A stretch of DNA of 54,505 bases. Source: Actinomadura viridilutea. GTDB lineage: Bacteria; Actinomycetota; Actinomycetes; Streptosporangiales; Streptosporangiaceae. The notes below the pieces were generated by a model. That model did not search any database. It was given only the letters and a program-made list of their open reading frames with translations, and had not been told where the DNA came from. How positions within the stretch are numbered: the stretch's first letter is position 1; each line of letters begins with the position of its first letter. This document shows positions 8,671-16,715 of the stretch, in pieces. The translations under genes and the position numbers were made by a program. Where the stretch lies: positions 1-54,505 of the forward strand of contig PVNI01000027.1 of NCBI GenBank assembly GCA_003001795.1, written 5' to 3'.

Positions 8671-8712
8671 GCGGAGCGGGTCTGCACTCTCGCGGCGTGC
8701 CGCCCGCTCCGC
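8671..8712. repeat. 10-bp inverted repeat upstream of the leader
   Basis: GCGGAGCGGG (8671-8680) and CCCGCTCCGC (8703-8712) are perfect inverted arms with a 22-nt loop. The repeat lies between the terminator at 8550-8593 and the structured leader. It may belong to a promoter or second terminator. Confidence 0.5.
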
Positions 8713-8760
8713 CCGCGCGCCGTATGCGCGGCCCCGCCGGTGGCGCGGATGTCCGAATGT

Positions 8761-8870
8761 CGTTAAGGTCATGCCCGGTGTGCCGGGAAGTCTGGTCGGC
8801 GGTCTCTTGACCGTTTTGTCGGAACAATGCCGGGAGTCGACCGCCGATGATCTCGCCGCCGACCGCATCC
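8761..8870 (+). ncRNA. Candidate structured 5' leader (possible riboswitch) of the ArsB/NhaD permease gene
   Basis: GGTCA (8767-8771) can pair with TGACC (8808-8812), enclosing the hairpin CCCGG-TGTG-CCGGG (8774-8787) and then GAAGTCTGGTCGGCGG. GGTCGGCGG (8794-8802) pairs perfectly with CCGCCGACC (8856-8864), while the overlapping GGCGGTC (8798-8804) can instead pair with GACCGCC (8839-8845). The two pairings exclude each other, as expected of a switch. The permease gene starts only at 9096, giving a leader of over 300 nt. My impression is that similar leaders precede actinobacterial cation/proton antiporter genes, but I cannot verify this here. Confidence 0.45.
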
Positions 8871-9004
8871 GCCTCCCCGCGCTTGCGCGCGCCCGGCCCT
8901 CGCGGTCTCGACGCGCGAGGCCCGCGTCGTCCCGTCCTGCCGCGCCCCCGTGCCCTTCGTGTGCCCGCGCGGCCTCGGCGCCCTCCGGACACGGCGCCCG
9001 GCGG

Positions 9005-9024
9005 GGACGGTCCCTTAGCCGTCC
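9005..9024 (+). terminator. Possible attenuator hairpin before the permease gene
   Basis: GGACGG (9005-9010) and CCGTCC (9019-9024) form a short hairpin in the leader about 70 bp before the TTG start. It could be the expression platform of the structured leader, but no T-run follows, so this is weak. Confidence 0.3.
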
Positions 9025-9095
9025 GTCCCCACCGTCGCCTTCGCCGTCGTCCACGCGGCCGTCCGCGCCGCGGCATCCGCTGAACGGGAGGTTCG

Positions 9096-10373
9096 TTGGC
9101 CGCCGCCACCGCACTCGTGATCTTCGTCGCCGCGTACGCGCTGATCGCGACGGAGAAGATCCACCGCACCGCGGTCGCCCTCGGCGGCGCCGGGCTGATG
9201 CTGCTGCTGCACATCACCGACGCCGAGGCCGCCTTCTTCGCCGAGGACACCGGGATCGACTGGAACGTCATCTTCCTGCTGCTCGGGATGATGGTGATCG
9301 TCTCGGTGCTCCGCCAGACCGGGGTGTTCGAGTACATCGCCATCTGGGCCGCCAAACGCGCCCGCGGCCGCCCCTACCGGCTGCTGGTCATGCTCGTGCT
9401 GATCACCGCGGGGGCCTCGGCGCTGCTCGACAACGTCACCACCGTGCTGCTCGTCGCCCCGGTCACCTTCCTGGTCTGCGAGCGCCTCGCCCTGCGCCCC
9501 GAGCCGTATCTGATCGCCGAGGTGATGGCGTCGAACATCGGCGGCACGGCCACCCTGGTCGGCGACCCGCCCAACATCATCATCGCCAGCCGCGGCGACC
9601 TGACCTTCAACGACTTCCTGGTCCACCTCGCCCCGCTGGTCGCGCTCCTGTTGATCGTGTTCTGCCTGCTGTGCCGGTGGATGTTCCGTTCGGCGTTCCG
9701 CTACGACCCCGACCGCGCCGCCGAGGTCATGGCCCTGGAGGAGAAGGAGGCCATCACCGACCGGCGGCTGCTCGCGCAGAGCCTGGCCGTGCTGGGCGTG
9801 GTGATCGCCGCTTTCGTGCTGCACCCCGTGCTGCACTACGAGCCGTCCGTCGTCGCGCTGCTGGGCGCCGGGCTGCTCGTGGCCGCCACCCGCGTCACCA
9901 CCGAGGACGCCCTGCGCGAGGTGGAGTGGCCCACGCTGGTGTTCTTCGCCGGGCTGTTCGTCATGGTCGGCGGCCTGGCCAAGACGGGCGTCATCGCCGA
10001 CGTCTCCAAGGCCGTCGCCGACGCCACCGAGGGGCGGCTGGGCCTCGCCGCGATGGTCCTGCTGTGGGGTTCGGCGGTCCTGTCGGCGATCGTGGACAAC
10101 ATCCCGTACGTGGCGACGATGAGCCCGATCGTGGCCGACCTGGTCCAGCAGCACGGCGACGCCGGGCAGGTGCTGTGGTGGGCGCTGGCGCTGGGCGCGG
10201 ACCTGGGCGGCAACGCCACCGCCGTCGGCGCCTCCGCCAACGTCGTCGTGCTCGGCATCGCCGCCCGCAACGGCACCCCGATCAGCTTCTGGCGGTTCAC
10301 CAAGTACGGCCTGGTCGTCACCCTGGTCACGGTCGCGCTGGCCGTGCCGTACCTGTGGCTGCGGTACCTGTGA
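9096..10373 (+). CDS. ArsB/NhaD-type anion or cation permease
   Basis: The product has 425 residues and 11-12 membrane spans. It has the ion-transporter superfamily hallmarks of ArsB, NhaD and YbiR proteins: an L-L-D-N-V-T-T-V motif near 109-116, G-D-P-P-N-I-I-I-A near 155-163, and a matching second half with V-D-N-I-P-Y-V near 332-338 and G-A-S-A-N-V-V near 379-385. Such proteins move arsenite, sodium/protons or other anions; sequence alone does not decide which. No arsenic genes are adjacent, but KtrAB potassium uptake lies next door on the other strand, which favours a cation role. The TTG start at 9096 is supported by GGGAGG five bases upstream. Confidence 0.85.
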   Translation: MAAATALVIFVAAYALIATEKIHRTAVALGGAGLMLLLHITDAEAAFFAEDTGIDWNVIFLLLGMMVIVSVLRQTGVFEYIAIWAAKRARGRPYRLLVMLVLITAGASALLDNVTTVLLVAPVTFLVCERLALRPEPYLIAEVMASNIGGTATLVGDPPNIIIASRGDLTFNDFLVHLAPLVALLLIVFCLLCRWMFRSAFRYDPDRAAEVMALEEKEAITDRRLLAQSLAVLGVVIAAFVLHPVLHYEPSVVALLGAGLLVAATRVTTEDALREVEWPTLVFFAGLFVMVGGLAKTGVIADVSKAVADATEGRLGLAAMVLLWGSAVLSAIVDNIPYVATMSPIVADLVQQHGDAGQVLWWALALGADLGGNATAVGASANVVVLGIAARNGTPISFWRFTKYGLVVTLVTVALAVPYLWLRYL

Positions 10374-10382
10374 CGCCCGCGG

Positions 10383-11045
10383 TCAGGGACGTTCGGCGAA
10401 CCGTTCGGCCTTGGCCGCGGGTCCGGCGATCAGAATGACGTCGCCGTACTGGAGCACCGTGTCGGCGGTGGCGTAGGTGAACTCCTCGCCCTTGGGTTTG
10501 ACGCACACCACGGTCACGCCGTGCTTGCTGCGCAGCTTGGTCTCGCCGAGCGGCACGCCGACGATCTCCCGGGGCGGGTGCGTCTTGACCAGGGCGTACC
10601 CGTCCTCCAGCTCGATGTAGTCGAGCATGCGGCCGCTGACCAGGTGGGCGACGCGCTCGCCCATGTCGTGCTCGGGCAGCACGATGTGGTGGGCGCCGAC
10701 CCGTTCCAGGATGCGCTTGTGCTGGTGGGTGACGGCCTTGGCCCAGATGTCGTCGACGCCCAGCTCCACCAGCAGGGAGGTCGCCAGGATGCTGGACTCC
10801 AGGTCGCCGCCGATGGCCACGACGGCGCGGTAGAAGTCGCCCACGCCCAGCTCGCGCAGCACGTCGGGGTCGGTGGCGTCGGCGGTGGCGAGCTGGGTGA
10901 TCCGGCCCGCCAGGGCCTGGACGACCTTGGGCCGCCGGTCGATGGCCAGCACCTCGGTGCCGCGCGCGACCAGCTCCAGGGCCAGCGCCGAGCCGAACCG
11001 GCCCAGCCCGATCACCACCACGGGGTCGTGTCGTATCTCAGCCAA
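10383..11045 (-). CDS. ktrA: KtrA/TrkA-type potassium channel regulatory subunit
   Basis: The 220-residue protein has one RCK unit: a Rossmann TrkA-N domain (8-125) with G-L-G-R-F-G at 13-18 and an acidic D36 at the end of the second strand, then a TrkA-C domain (about 140-218). One RCK unit per chain is the KtrA arrangement. It would form a cytosolic ring on the KtrB membrane protein and gate potassium uptake in response to nucleotides. The TTG start at 11045 overlaps the end of the KtrB gene by 8 bp and has GAGGAG about 10 bases upstream. Confidence 0.9.
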   Translation of the reverse strand: MAEIRHDPVVVIGLGRFGSALALELVARGTEVLAIDRRPKVVQALAGRITQLATADATDPDVLRELGVGDFYRAVVAIGGDLESSILATSLLVELGVDDIWAKAVTHQHKRILERVGAHHIVLPEHDMGERVAHLVSGRMLDYIELEDGYALVKTHPPREIVGVPLGETKLRSKHGVTVVCVKPKGEEFTYATADTVLQYGDVILIAGPAAKAERFAERP

Positions 11046-12366
11046 CGATGGGTCGCTCCTCGGGTAGTTGGTAGCGCCGGACGCGTTCGCGCAGCGCCAG
11101 CGCGGTCGCCACGGTCAGCGGGCCGGTGCGGCCCGCGAACATCAGCACGATCAGCAGGATCCGGCCCGCCGGCGGCAGGTCCGCGGTGATGCCCGTGCTC
11201 AGCCCGACGATGCCGAACGCCGAGGTCACCTCGAACAGGACCCGGTCCAGGCCGTGCGCGGTGAGCGCCATCAGCGTGAACGTGGCCGCCACGACCAGCC
11301 CGACGCCCATCAGGGCGATCGCCACGGCCTGCCGCTGCGTGGCCTCGGGCAGCCGCCGGTGCCCCACGTTGACGTGCTTCTCGCCGCGCATCTCCGCCCA
11401 GATCACGAACGCCAGCAGCCCGAACGTGGTGACCTTGATGCCGCCCGCGGTGCCCGCGCTGCCGCCGCCGATGAACATCAGCACGTCGGTGATCAGCCAG
11501 CTCTCGGCCCGCATCTGCCCCACGTCGACGCTGTTGAACCCGCCCGAGCGCGGCATGACCGCGGCGGTGAACCCCGCCAGCCAGCGGTCGGGCGGGTCGA
11601 GCCGGCCGAACGTGGCGGGGTTGTTCCACTCGGCGGCGGTCAGCACCAGGGTGCCGCCGACCAGCAGCGCCGCGGTGACGCCGAGGGTGACGCGGGTCAG
11701 CACCGACCACCCGCGCGGACGGCGCCAGGACCGGGCCAGCTCGAACACCACCGGGAAGCCCAGCCCGCCGACGATGACGGCGAGGCAGATCGGCATGACG
11801 ATCCACGGGTCGCCGACGAATCGGACGAGGCTGTCGGGCCACAGCGCGAACCCGGCGTTGTTGAAAGCCGCGACCGAGTGGAACACGCCGTGGTAGACGG
11901 CCCGGCCGAAGGGGTCGCCGTAGGCGAGCGCGAACCGCGCCGTCAGGACCACCGCGACCGCGATCTCGCCGATCAGGCTGAACAGCACCACGTTGCGCAG
12001 CACGCGTCGCAGGTCGGCGGCGCGCAGCGCCTTGGTCTCGGCCTGCGCCACCATCCGGGCGCGCAGCCCCAGCCGGCGCGAGAGCAGCACCGCCACCAGC
12101 GTGGCCATGGTCATGATGCCCAGCCCGCCCACCTGGATCAGTCCCAGGATGACCAGCTCGCCGAACAGCGACCAGTGCCCGCCGGTGTCGACCGTCACCA
12201 GCCCGGTGACGCACACCGCCGAGGTCGCGGTGAACAGCGCGTCCAGGAACGCGGCCCGCTGGCCCGACTCGGTCGCCGCGGGCAGCGACAGCAGGGCCGT
12301 GCCGGTCGCCACGGCCGCGCCGAACCCGGCCACGATCGCCTGGGCCGGTTGCCGGAACCGGTCCAC
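11038..12366 (-). CDS. ktrB: KtrB/TrkH-type potassium transporter subunit
   Basis: The product has about 442 residues with four M1-P-M2 repeats. The filter-like loops are visible: T-S-A-V-C-V-T-G-L (about 48-56), H-S-V-A-A-F-N-N-A-G-F (about 162-172), M-P-R-S-G-G-F-N-S (about 271-279) and T-S-A-F-G-I-V-G-L (about 382-390). It would carry potassium with sodium or proton coupling under KtrA control. The start is uncertain. The GTG at 12366 has no ribosome site, while a perfect GGAGG (12424-12428) precedes an in-frame ATC about 20 codons upstream, where homologous N-termini would be expected to begin. Confidence 0.88.
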   Translation of the reverse strand: MDRFRQPAQAIVAGFGAAVATGTALLSLPAATESGQRAAFLDALFTATSAVCVTGLVTVDTGGHWSLFGELVILGLIQVGGLGIMTMATLVAVLLSRRLGLRARMVAQAETKALRAADLRRVLRNVVLFSLIGEIAVAVVLTARFALAYGDPFGRAVYHGVFHSVAAFNNAGFALWPDSLVRFVGDPWIVMPICLAVIVGGLGFPVVFELARSWRRPRGWSVLTRVTLGVTAALLVGGTLVLTAAEWNNPATFGRLDPPDRWLAGFTAAVMPRSGGFNSVDVGQMRAESWLITDVLMFIGGGSAGTAGGIKVTTFGLLAFVIWAEMRGEKHVNVGHRRLPEATQRQAVAIALMGVGLVVAATFTLMALTAHGLDRVLFEVTSAFGIVGLSTGITADLPPAGRILLIVLMFAGRTGPLTVATALALRERVRRYQLPEERPIVG

Positions 12367-12568
12367 CGGCAGCGCCGCCGGCGGCCGCCGGATCCCCCTG
12401 CCACGAACGAGGAAGATGACGCACCTCCGAAGAGACGCAGGTCAGCCTACGCGTGCGCAGAAACGCTAGCGATCCGGCCCTGACCGAGGTCCGGGAACGA
12501 CGGGACGGGCCCCGTGACCGCGGTCACGCGGACGTGCCGCGCCCGCACCGCACGTTCGGGCGGCGCCG

Positions 12569-12901
12569 TCAGCCGCGCGGCGCGTACATGATGACCGCCA
12601 CCCCGGCCAGGCAGACCAGGGCGCCCGCGATGTCCCACCGGTCGGGACGGAAGCCGTCCATCACGACGCCCCACACCAGCGACCCCGCCACGAACACGCC
12701 GCCGTACGCGGCCAGGACGCGACCGAAGTGCGCCTCCGGCTGGAAGGTGGCGACGAACCCGTACGCGCCGAGCGCGGCCAGCCCGGCGGCCGCCCACAGC
12801 CAGCCGCGGTGCTCGCGCACGCCCTGCCAGACCAGCCAGGCGCCGCCGATCTCCGCGACGGCGGCCAGCGCGAACAGCGCCAGGGAACGCAGGATCGCCA
12901 T
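12569..12901 (-). CDS. YnfA-family (UPF0060) small membrane protein
   Basis: The 110-residue protein has four membrane spans and the YnfA patterns: A-E-I-G-G-A-W-L-V-W near 16-25, G-A-Y-G-F-V-A-T near 45-52, A-A-Y-G-G-V-F-V near 64-71 and D-x-W-D-I near 87-91. The family belongs to the drug/metabolite transporter superfamily and is related to small multidrug-resistance pumps; its role in actinomycetes is not settled. It is divergent from the PadR gene about 95 bp away, which might regulate it. Confidence 0.85.
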   Translation of the reverse strand: MAILRSLALFALAAVAEIGGAWLVWQGVREHRGWLWAAAGLAALGAYGFVATFQPEAHFGRVLAAYGGVFVAGSLVWGVVMDGFRPDRWDIAGALVCLAGVAVIMYAPRG

Positions 12902-12996
12902 GGTCCGCGAGGCTACCGGCGGGCCGGGGCCGTCGGCGCGCCGGGCGGCGCGGGCGGCTAGGGTGGGGCGCGCGCCGGCCGGATCGAGAGGGGGCC

Positions 12997-13647
12997 ATGA
13001 CCGGGGAACGGAAGATCAGCAACCCGCTGGCGCTGGCGGTGCTGGTCCTGCTGCAGGAACGGCCGATGCACGCCTACGAGATGGTCACCACGCTGCGGGA
13101 GCGCGACAAACAGGACAGCATCAACCTCAAGTACGGGTCGCTGTACACGGTCGTGCGCGCGCTGCGCCGCGAGGGCCTGATCAAGGAGGCCGGGACGGCG
13201 CGGGCCGGTCGGCGGCCGGAGCGCACCGTGTACGCGCTGACCGACGGCGGGCGCCGGGAGCTCCGCGACTGGCTGCGGGAGCTGCTCGGCGAGCCCCACC
13301 ACGAGTTCCCCCGGTTCGTGGCCGGGTTGTCGCTGATGGGCGCGCTGCCCCCGGAGGAGGCCGTCGAGCTGCTGGAGCGCCGCGCCGACCGGGTCGCCGA
13401 ACGCGCCGAGCGGTACCGCGCCCGGATCGCCGAGGCCGAGGCCATGGGCGTGGCGGACGTCCACCTGGTCGAGGACGACTACCGGATCGCGATGGACCTC
13501 GCCGAAGAGGCGTGGATCCGCCGGCTGATCGCCTCGCTGCGTTCGGGGACGCTCGGCGGGATCGAGGAATGGCGCGAGCACCACCGGCGGCGCCGCGAGC
13601 CGACCGCGGCGGAGTCGAACGACCCTGGCGTGAGCGCCGCTGAGTGA
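12997..13647 (+). CDS. PadR-family transcriptional regulator
   Basis: The product has 216 residues. The winged helix (about 8-85) shows the PadR pattern: L-A-L-A-V-L-V-L-L-Q-E-R-P-M-H-A-Y-E-M then Y-G-S-L-Y-T-V-V-R-A-L-R-R-E-G-L-I and the R-P-E-R-T-V-Y-A-L-T wing. A C-terminal helical domain (about 90-205) rich in charged residues should form the dimer. Regulators of this type often repress divergent or downstream efflux genes; the nearest candidate is the divergent YnfA gene. No palindrome was found between them. Confidence 0.88.
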   Translation: MTGERKISNPLALAVLVLLQERPMHAYEMVTTLRERDKQDSINLKYGSLYTVVRALRREGLIKEAGTARAGRRPERTVYALTDGGRRELRDWLRELLGEPHHEFPRFVAGLSLMGALPPEEAVELLERRADRVAERAERYRARIAEAEAMGVADVHLVEDDYRIAMDLAEEAWIRRLIASLRSGTLGGIEEWREHHRRRREPTAAESNDPGVSAAE

Positions 13648-13769
13648 AAAGGCGCCGCCGCCGCTCGCCCAAGGTTTGGTTTGTCCACTATTAGCCCGAT
13701 TTGTCATGGGTAGGGGCGGACGTCGAACCGACAAAGGCCGAACGGACCGGCGACGTGAGGAGGCGGGCG

Positions 13770-14141
13770 ATGTCGGACTCGAGCCGCCCCGTCGAAGGAG
13801 AGCACCGCTACCAGCAGCACGTGACCTCGCCCGAGGAGCACGAGGAGCGCCCCGGCCGCAGTCTGGTGACCACCGACCACGACGTGATCCGGCACTGGGC
13901 GGACGAGCGCGGCGCCAAACCCGCCACCGTGCCGGGCAGCGAGTACGAGGGCAGGCCGGGCCGCCTGCTGCTCGACTTCCCCGGCGGCGGGGGCGAGGAC
14001 CTGCAGGAGATCTCCTGGGACGACTGGTTCCGCACCTTCGACGACCGCAAGCTCAACTTCATCTTCCAGGAGCACAAGGCCGACGGGTCGCCGAGCAATT
14101 TCTTCCGCTTGGAGAATCCCGGCCGCACCGGCGGCTCCTGA
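13770..14141 (+). CDS. Conserved hypothetical protein of about 120 residues
   Basis: The product has 123 residues with a GAGGAGG ribosome site seven bases before the ATG. After a charged N-terminal region (1-35) a compact domain reads T-D-H-D-V-I-R-H-W-A-D-E-R-G-A-K-P-A-T-V at about 37-56, a D-F-P-G segment at about 71-74, then I-S-W-D-D-W-F and F-I-F-Q-E-H near the end. I recognise this as a small soluble family widespread in bacteria, sometimes mislabelled as a glucan branching enzyme, with no established function. It has no membrane segment or signal peptide. Confidence 0.75.
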   Translation: MSDSSRPVEGEHRYQQHVTSPEEHEERPGRSLVTTDHDVIRHWADERGAKPATVPGSEYEGRPGRLLLDFPGGGGEDLQEISWDDWFRTFDDRKLNFIFQEHKADGSPSNFFRLENPGRTGGS

Positions 14142-14177
14142 ACCCGGGCGGCCCCGTCTCCCGCCCGCCCCGGCCGG

Positions 14178-15197
14178 TCATGCCGTCCCGGGCGGGCGGC
14201 GGGCCGCTGCCGCGGTGCGGCCGGGCGCCCCGGAACCGGCTCGGCCGTCGGCGCCGCCCCTCCCCGCCGACGCGGCGTGCCTCCTCGCGCGCACCGGACC
14301 ATGCGGCGCGGCTCGGCGGCGGCCGGATGCGACGTCCGGCCGCTCGTGGTCGTCATGAGGTGGGTCCAAGCGCCGAGGCACGAGGCGTTCCGGCCCGGCC
14401 GTGGGGCGCGCGGGCGGACGCAGCACGAGCATGACGACGGCGATGATGACCAAGGCGACGAGCGCGTCCAGCCAATAGTGGTTCGCGGTGACGATGACCA
14501 CGTACAGCGTGACCGCCGGGTGCGCCAGCCACAGCCAGCGCCACCTGGTGCGGGTGGACAGGATGAGGCTGACCGCCACGAACACCGCCCAGCCGACATG
14601 CAGGGACGGCATCGCCGCGAACTGGTTCGCCAAGCCGTCGGTGTGCGCGGAGCCGTACACGCTCGGGCCGTACACCGCGCCCGTGTCCACGAACCCCAGG
14701 CCGCTCAGCATGCGCGGCGGGGCGAGCGGCACGGCGATGTGGACGGCCAGCGCCACGCCCGTCAGCACCGCGAGGGCCGTCCGCGCCCACCGGTAGTGCC
14801 AGGGCCGCCGCGCGTACGTCCAGATCAGGAACACCGCGGTGGCCGGAAAGTGGACGAACTTGTAATACGCGTTGGCCGCGACGACTGCCGACGGCAGGTG
14901 CAGCACCCAGTCCTGGAGGGTCTTCTCGCTGGGCAGCCGCAGGGCGCGTTCGATCTCCCAGAGCCGTCCGGCGTTGGCGAACGCCTCGCCGACGTGGTCG
15001 GCGCCGACCAGGCGGCCGAGCTTGTAGGCGGCGAACAGGAACGCGACGAGCAGCAGCTCCCGGAGGGGACGGAGCCATCGGCGCGTCGGGGGGCGATCGG
15101 GCCGCCCGGTTCCTTCCGGGCGGGTGTCGCGGTCGGCGGCGGGTCGGCCGTCGGGGCAGGGGGTGTGATCCCGCACAGGCAGCACCGAAGACTCCAC
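14178..15197 (-). CDS. PAP2-superfamily membrane phosphatase/phosphotransferase
   Basis: The product has 339 residues. Six membrane spans lie between about 45 and 265. The PAP2 catalytic residues appear as P-S-L-H-V-G-W-A near 200-207 and H-Y-W-L-D-A near 245-250; the first K-x6-R-P motif is poorly conserved, as in the inositolphosphotransferase-like branch. The active site would face outside, acting on lipid phosphates. The last 75 residues are a low-complexity Arg/Pro/Ala tail that may be out-of-frame or disordered sequence. The GTG start at 15197 has only a weak ribosome site. Confidence 0.8.
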   Translation of the reverse strand: MESSVLPVRDHTPCPDGRPAADRDTRPEGTGRPDRPPTRRWLRPLRELLLVAFLFAAYKLGRLVGADHVGEAFANAGRLWEIERALRLPSEKTLQDWVLHLPSAVVAANAYYKFVHFPATAVFLIWTYARRPWHYRWARTALAVLTGVALAVHIAVPLAPPRMLSGLGFVDTGAVYGPSVYGSAHTDGLANQFAAMPSLHVGWAVFVAVSLILSTRTRWRWLWLAHPAVTLYVVIVTANHYWLDALVALVIIAVVMLVLRPPARPTAGPERLVPRRLDPPHDDHERPDVASGRRRAAPHGPVRARRHAASAGRGGADGRAGSGAPGRTAAAARRPPGTA

Positions 15198-15346
15198 TTC
15201 TTCGTGAAGGCCGCCCGAACCAAGGATGTCGCGTGCGGGAATCGAAAAGGAAGCACCGTTTTATATGAAGAACGTCACGATCGTCGGCGCACGCGCGTCC
15301 GGGCCGCCGCGGCGTCGGCACGCGCGGCGGCCCGGAACGCGGTGTC

Positions 15347-16294
15347 TCAGCGCTGGTAGACGGCGACGTAGTCGACCACCATCGACCGCCCCGGCACGGT
15401 CTGCGGGGTGGGGGTGGCCCGCCCGGCGACGCCGTCGGGGAAGCCGCCGCCCATCGCCAGGTTGAGCAGCAGGAAGTAGCCGCCGTGGTCGGTCATGGCG
15501 GCCCAGGCGTCCGCACCGACCCGGTCCTCGGTGACGGTGTGGAAGTGCTGGTCGTCGACGTACCAGCGCAGCTGCTCGGGGGTGACGCTGCGGTCCCACT
15601 CGAAGCGGTAGGTGTGCATGCCCGCCTGGCACGGAGTGCCCGGGCAGGGCCTGCTGGCGCCGATGCCGTCGGTCTCGCCGCAGGGGCCGCCGGGGTTGGT
15701 GCCGCAGTGGAGAACGCCCCACACCGAGTTGATGCCGTTGACGTTCTCCATGATGTCGAACTCGCCGATCGACGGCCAGTTCCAGTAGTTGCCCCGGTAG
15801 GGCGAGCCCAGCGCCCAGAACGCGGGCCAGTAGCCCAGCGCCTGCTCACCGGACACGTCCGGCATTTGGATGCGGGCCTCGATCCGCAGCACTCCGCCCT
15901 CGGCCGGCTTGAAGTCGGCGCGCCGCGTCTCGATGCGGCCCGAGGTCCATTCGCCGGACGCGGACCGCAGGGCGGTGATCCGGAGGTTCCCGGCGCCGTC
16001 GAGGCTGATGTTGGCGGGGTCGGCGGTGTACCGCTGCACCTCGCCGGTGCCCCAGTTGGCCGGGCCGCCCGGATAGCCGTGACCGGTGTCGATCTGCCAG
16101 TTCGCGGACGACGGCAGCGCACCGGCCGGGCCGTCGAAGTCGTCGCTCCAGACCAGCCGCCACCCCGACGGGGGCGGGGGGACGGAGGCCTGCGCCGGCG
16201 TCGCGACGGCCGTCAGGCCCAGAGCGGAGATGAAGGCGAGCGCCGTCGTCAGCCGACGGCGGCGCGATCGCCTGAGCGGGGATGGAAAGGACAT
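15347..16294 (-). CDS. Secreted GH16 beta-glucanase
   Basis: The product has 315 residues with a signal peptide (R-rich start, hydrophobic 16-34, cut after A-Q-A-S near 36). The catalytic domain is glycoside hydrolase family 16: W-S-D-D-F near 49-53, N-W-G-T-G-E-V-Q near 79-86, W-P-A-F-W near 157-161 and the active-site string G-E-F-D-I-M-E-N near 177-184, in which the two Glu are nucleophile and acid/base and Asp assists. This points to endo-1,3-beta-glucanase (laminarinase) activity outside the cell. It is divergent from a LacI-family gene, and AGAGCGCT-type sites lie between them, so it is probably repressed until glucan oligosaccharides appear. Confidence 0.9.
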   Translation of the reverse strand: MSFPSPLRRSRRRRLTTALAFISALGLTAVATPAQASVPPPPSGWRLVWSDDFDGPAGALPSSANWQIDTGHGYPGGPANWGTGEVQRYTADPANISLDGAGNLRITALRSASGEWTSGRIETRRADFKPAEGGVLRIEARIQMPDVSGEQALGYWPAFWALGSPYRGNYWNWPSIGEFDIMENVNGINSVWGVLHCGTNPGGPCGETDGIGASRPCPGTPCQAGMHTYRFEWDRSVTPEQLRWYVDDQHFHTVTEDRVGADAWAAMTDHGGYFLLLNLAMGGGFPDGVAGRATPTPQTVPGRSMVVDYVAVYQR

Positions 16295-16402
16295 GGCGGG
16301 GGGACCTTTCGCTCAGACTGACCGGCGGCGCCCGAGGAGGCGCCGCCTGCCGGATCCGGGGCCAATCTGACGCCGTCCCGCAGCCCTGTCAAGACCCAAT
16401 GA

Positions 16403-16414
16403 GAGAGCGCTTCA
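16403..16414. promoter_or_regulatory. Imperfect LacI-type operator near the glucanase gene
   Basis: GAGAGCGCTTCA shares the AGAGCGCT core with the perfect site at 16521-16534. It lies about 110 bp upstream of the glucanase start and could be a second, weaker binding site. Confidence 0.45.
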
Positions 16415-16520
16415 CGACCTCTCCGAGGAACCATTCAGTCGGCGGCCCGAATAAATTCCCTGGTAGAACGGCATTTGGCGGTACGTCTTGACAGCACGAA
16501 GATCTGGAGACCAGTCTGTG

Positions 16521-16534
16521 TGAGAGCGCTCTCA
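16521..16534. promoter_or_regulatory. LacI-family operator palindrome
   Basis: TGAGAGCGCTCTCA is a perfect 14-bp palindrome with the central CG step typical of LacI/CebR-type operators. It lies between the divergent glucanase and LacI genes. Confidence 0.75.
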
Positions 16535-16715
16535 GACACGGCGGTCCGGGTCGCCTCCCCTCTCATCACTTCTCCGGCGGCCCGGGCCGCCGCGGCGCGC
16601 GTGCAGGTCGTCCCCGCGATTACGCTGACGTCGTGCGCGATCGGCTGTGTGCGGGGTCGACGACCACTGTCGCGGGGATCGTCACGGGGGAGGACGGCAT
16701 GAGCGGGGACAGGGC

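Noticed and set aside
6844..9114. Very long minus-strand frame opposite the ABC permease
   Set aside because: Shadow of the real coding strand; no homology features.
11068..12483. Plus-strand frame of 471 codons opposite ktrB
   Set aside because: Asp/His/Gln/Arg-rich shadow of KtrB.
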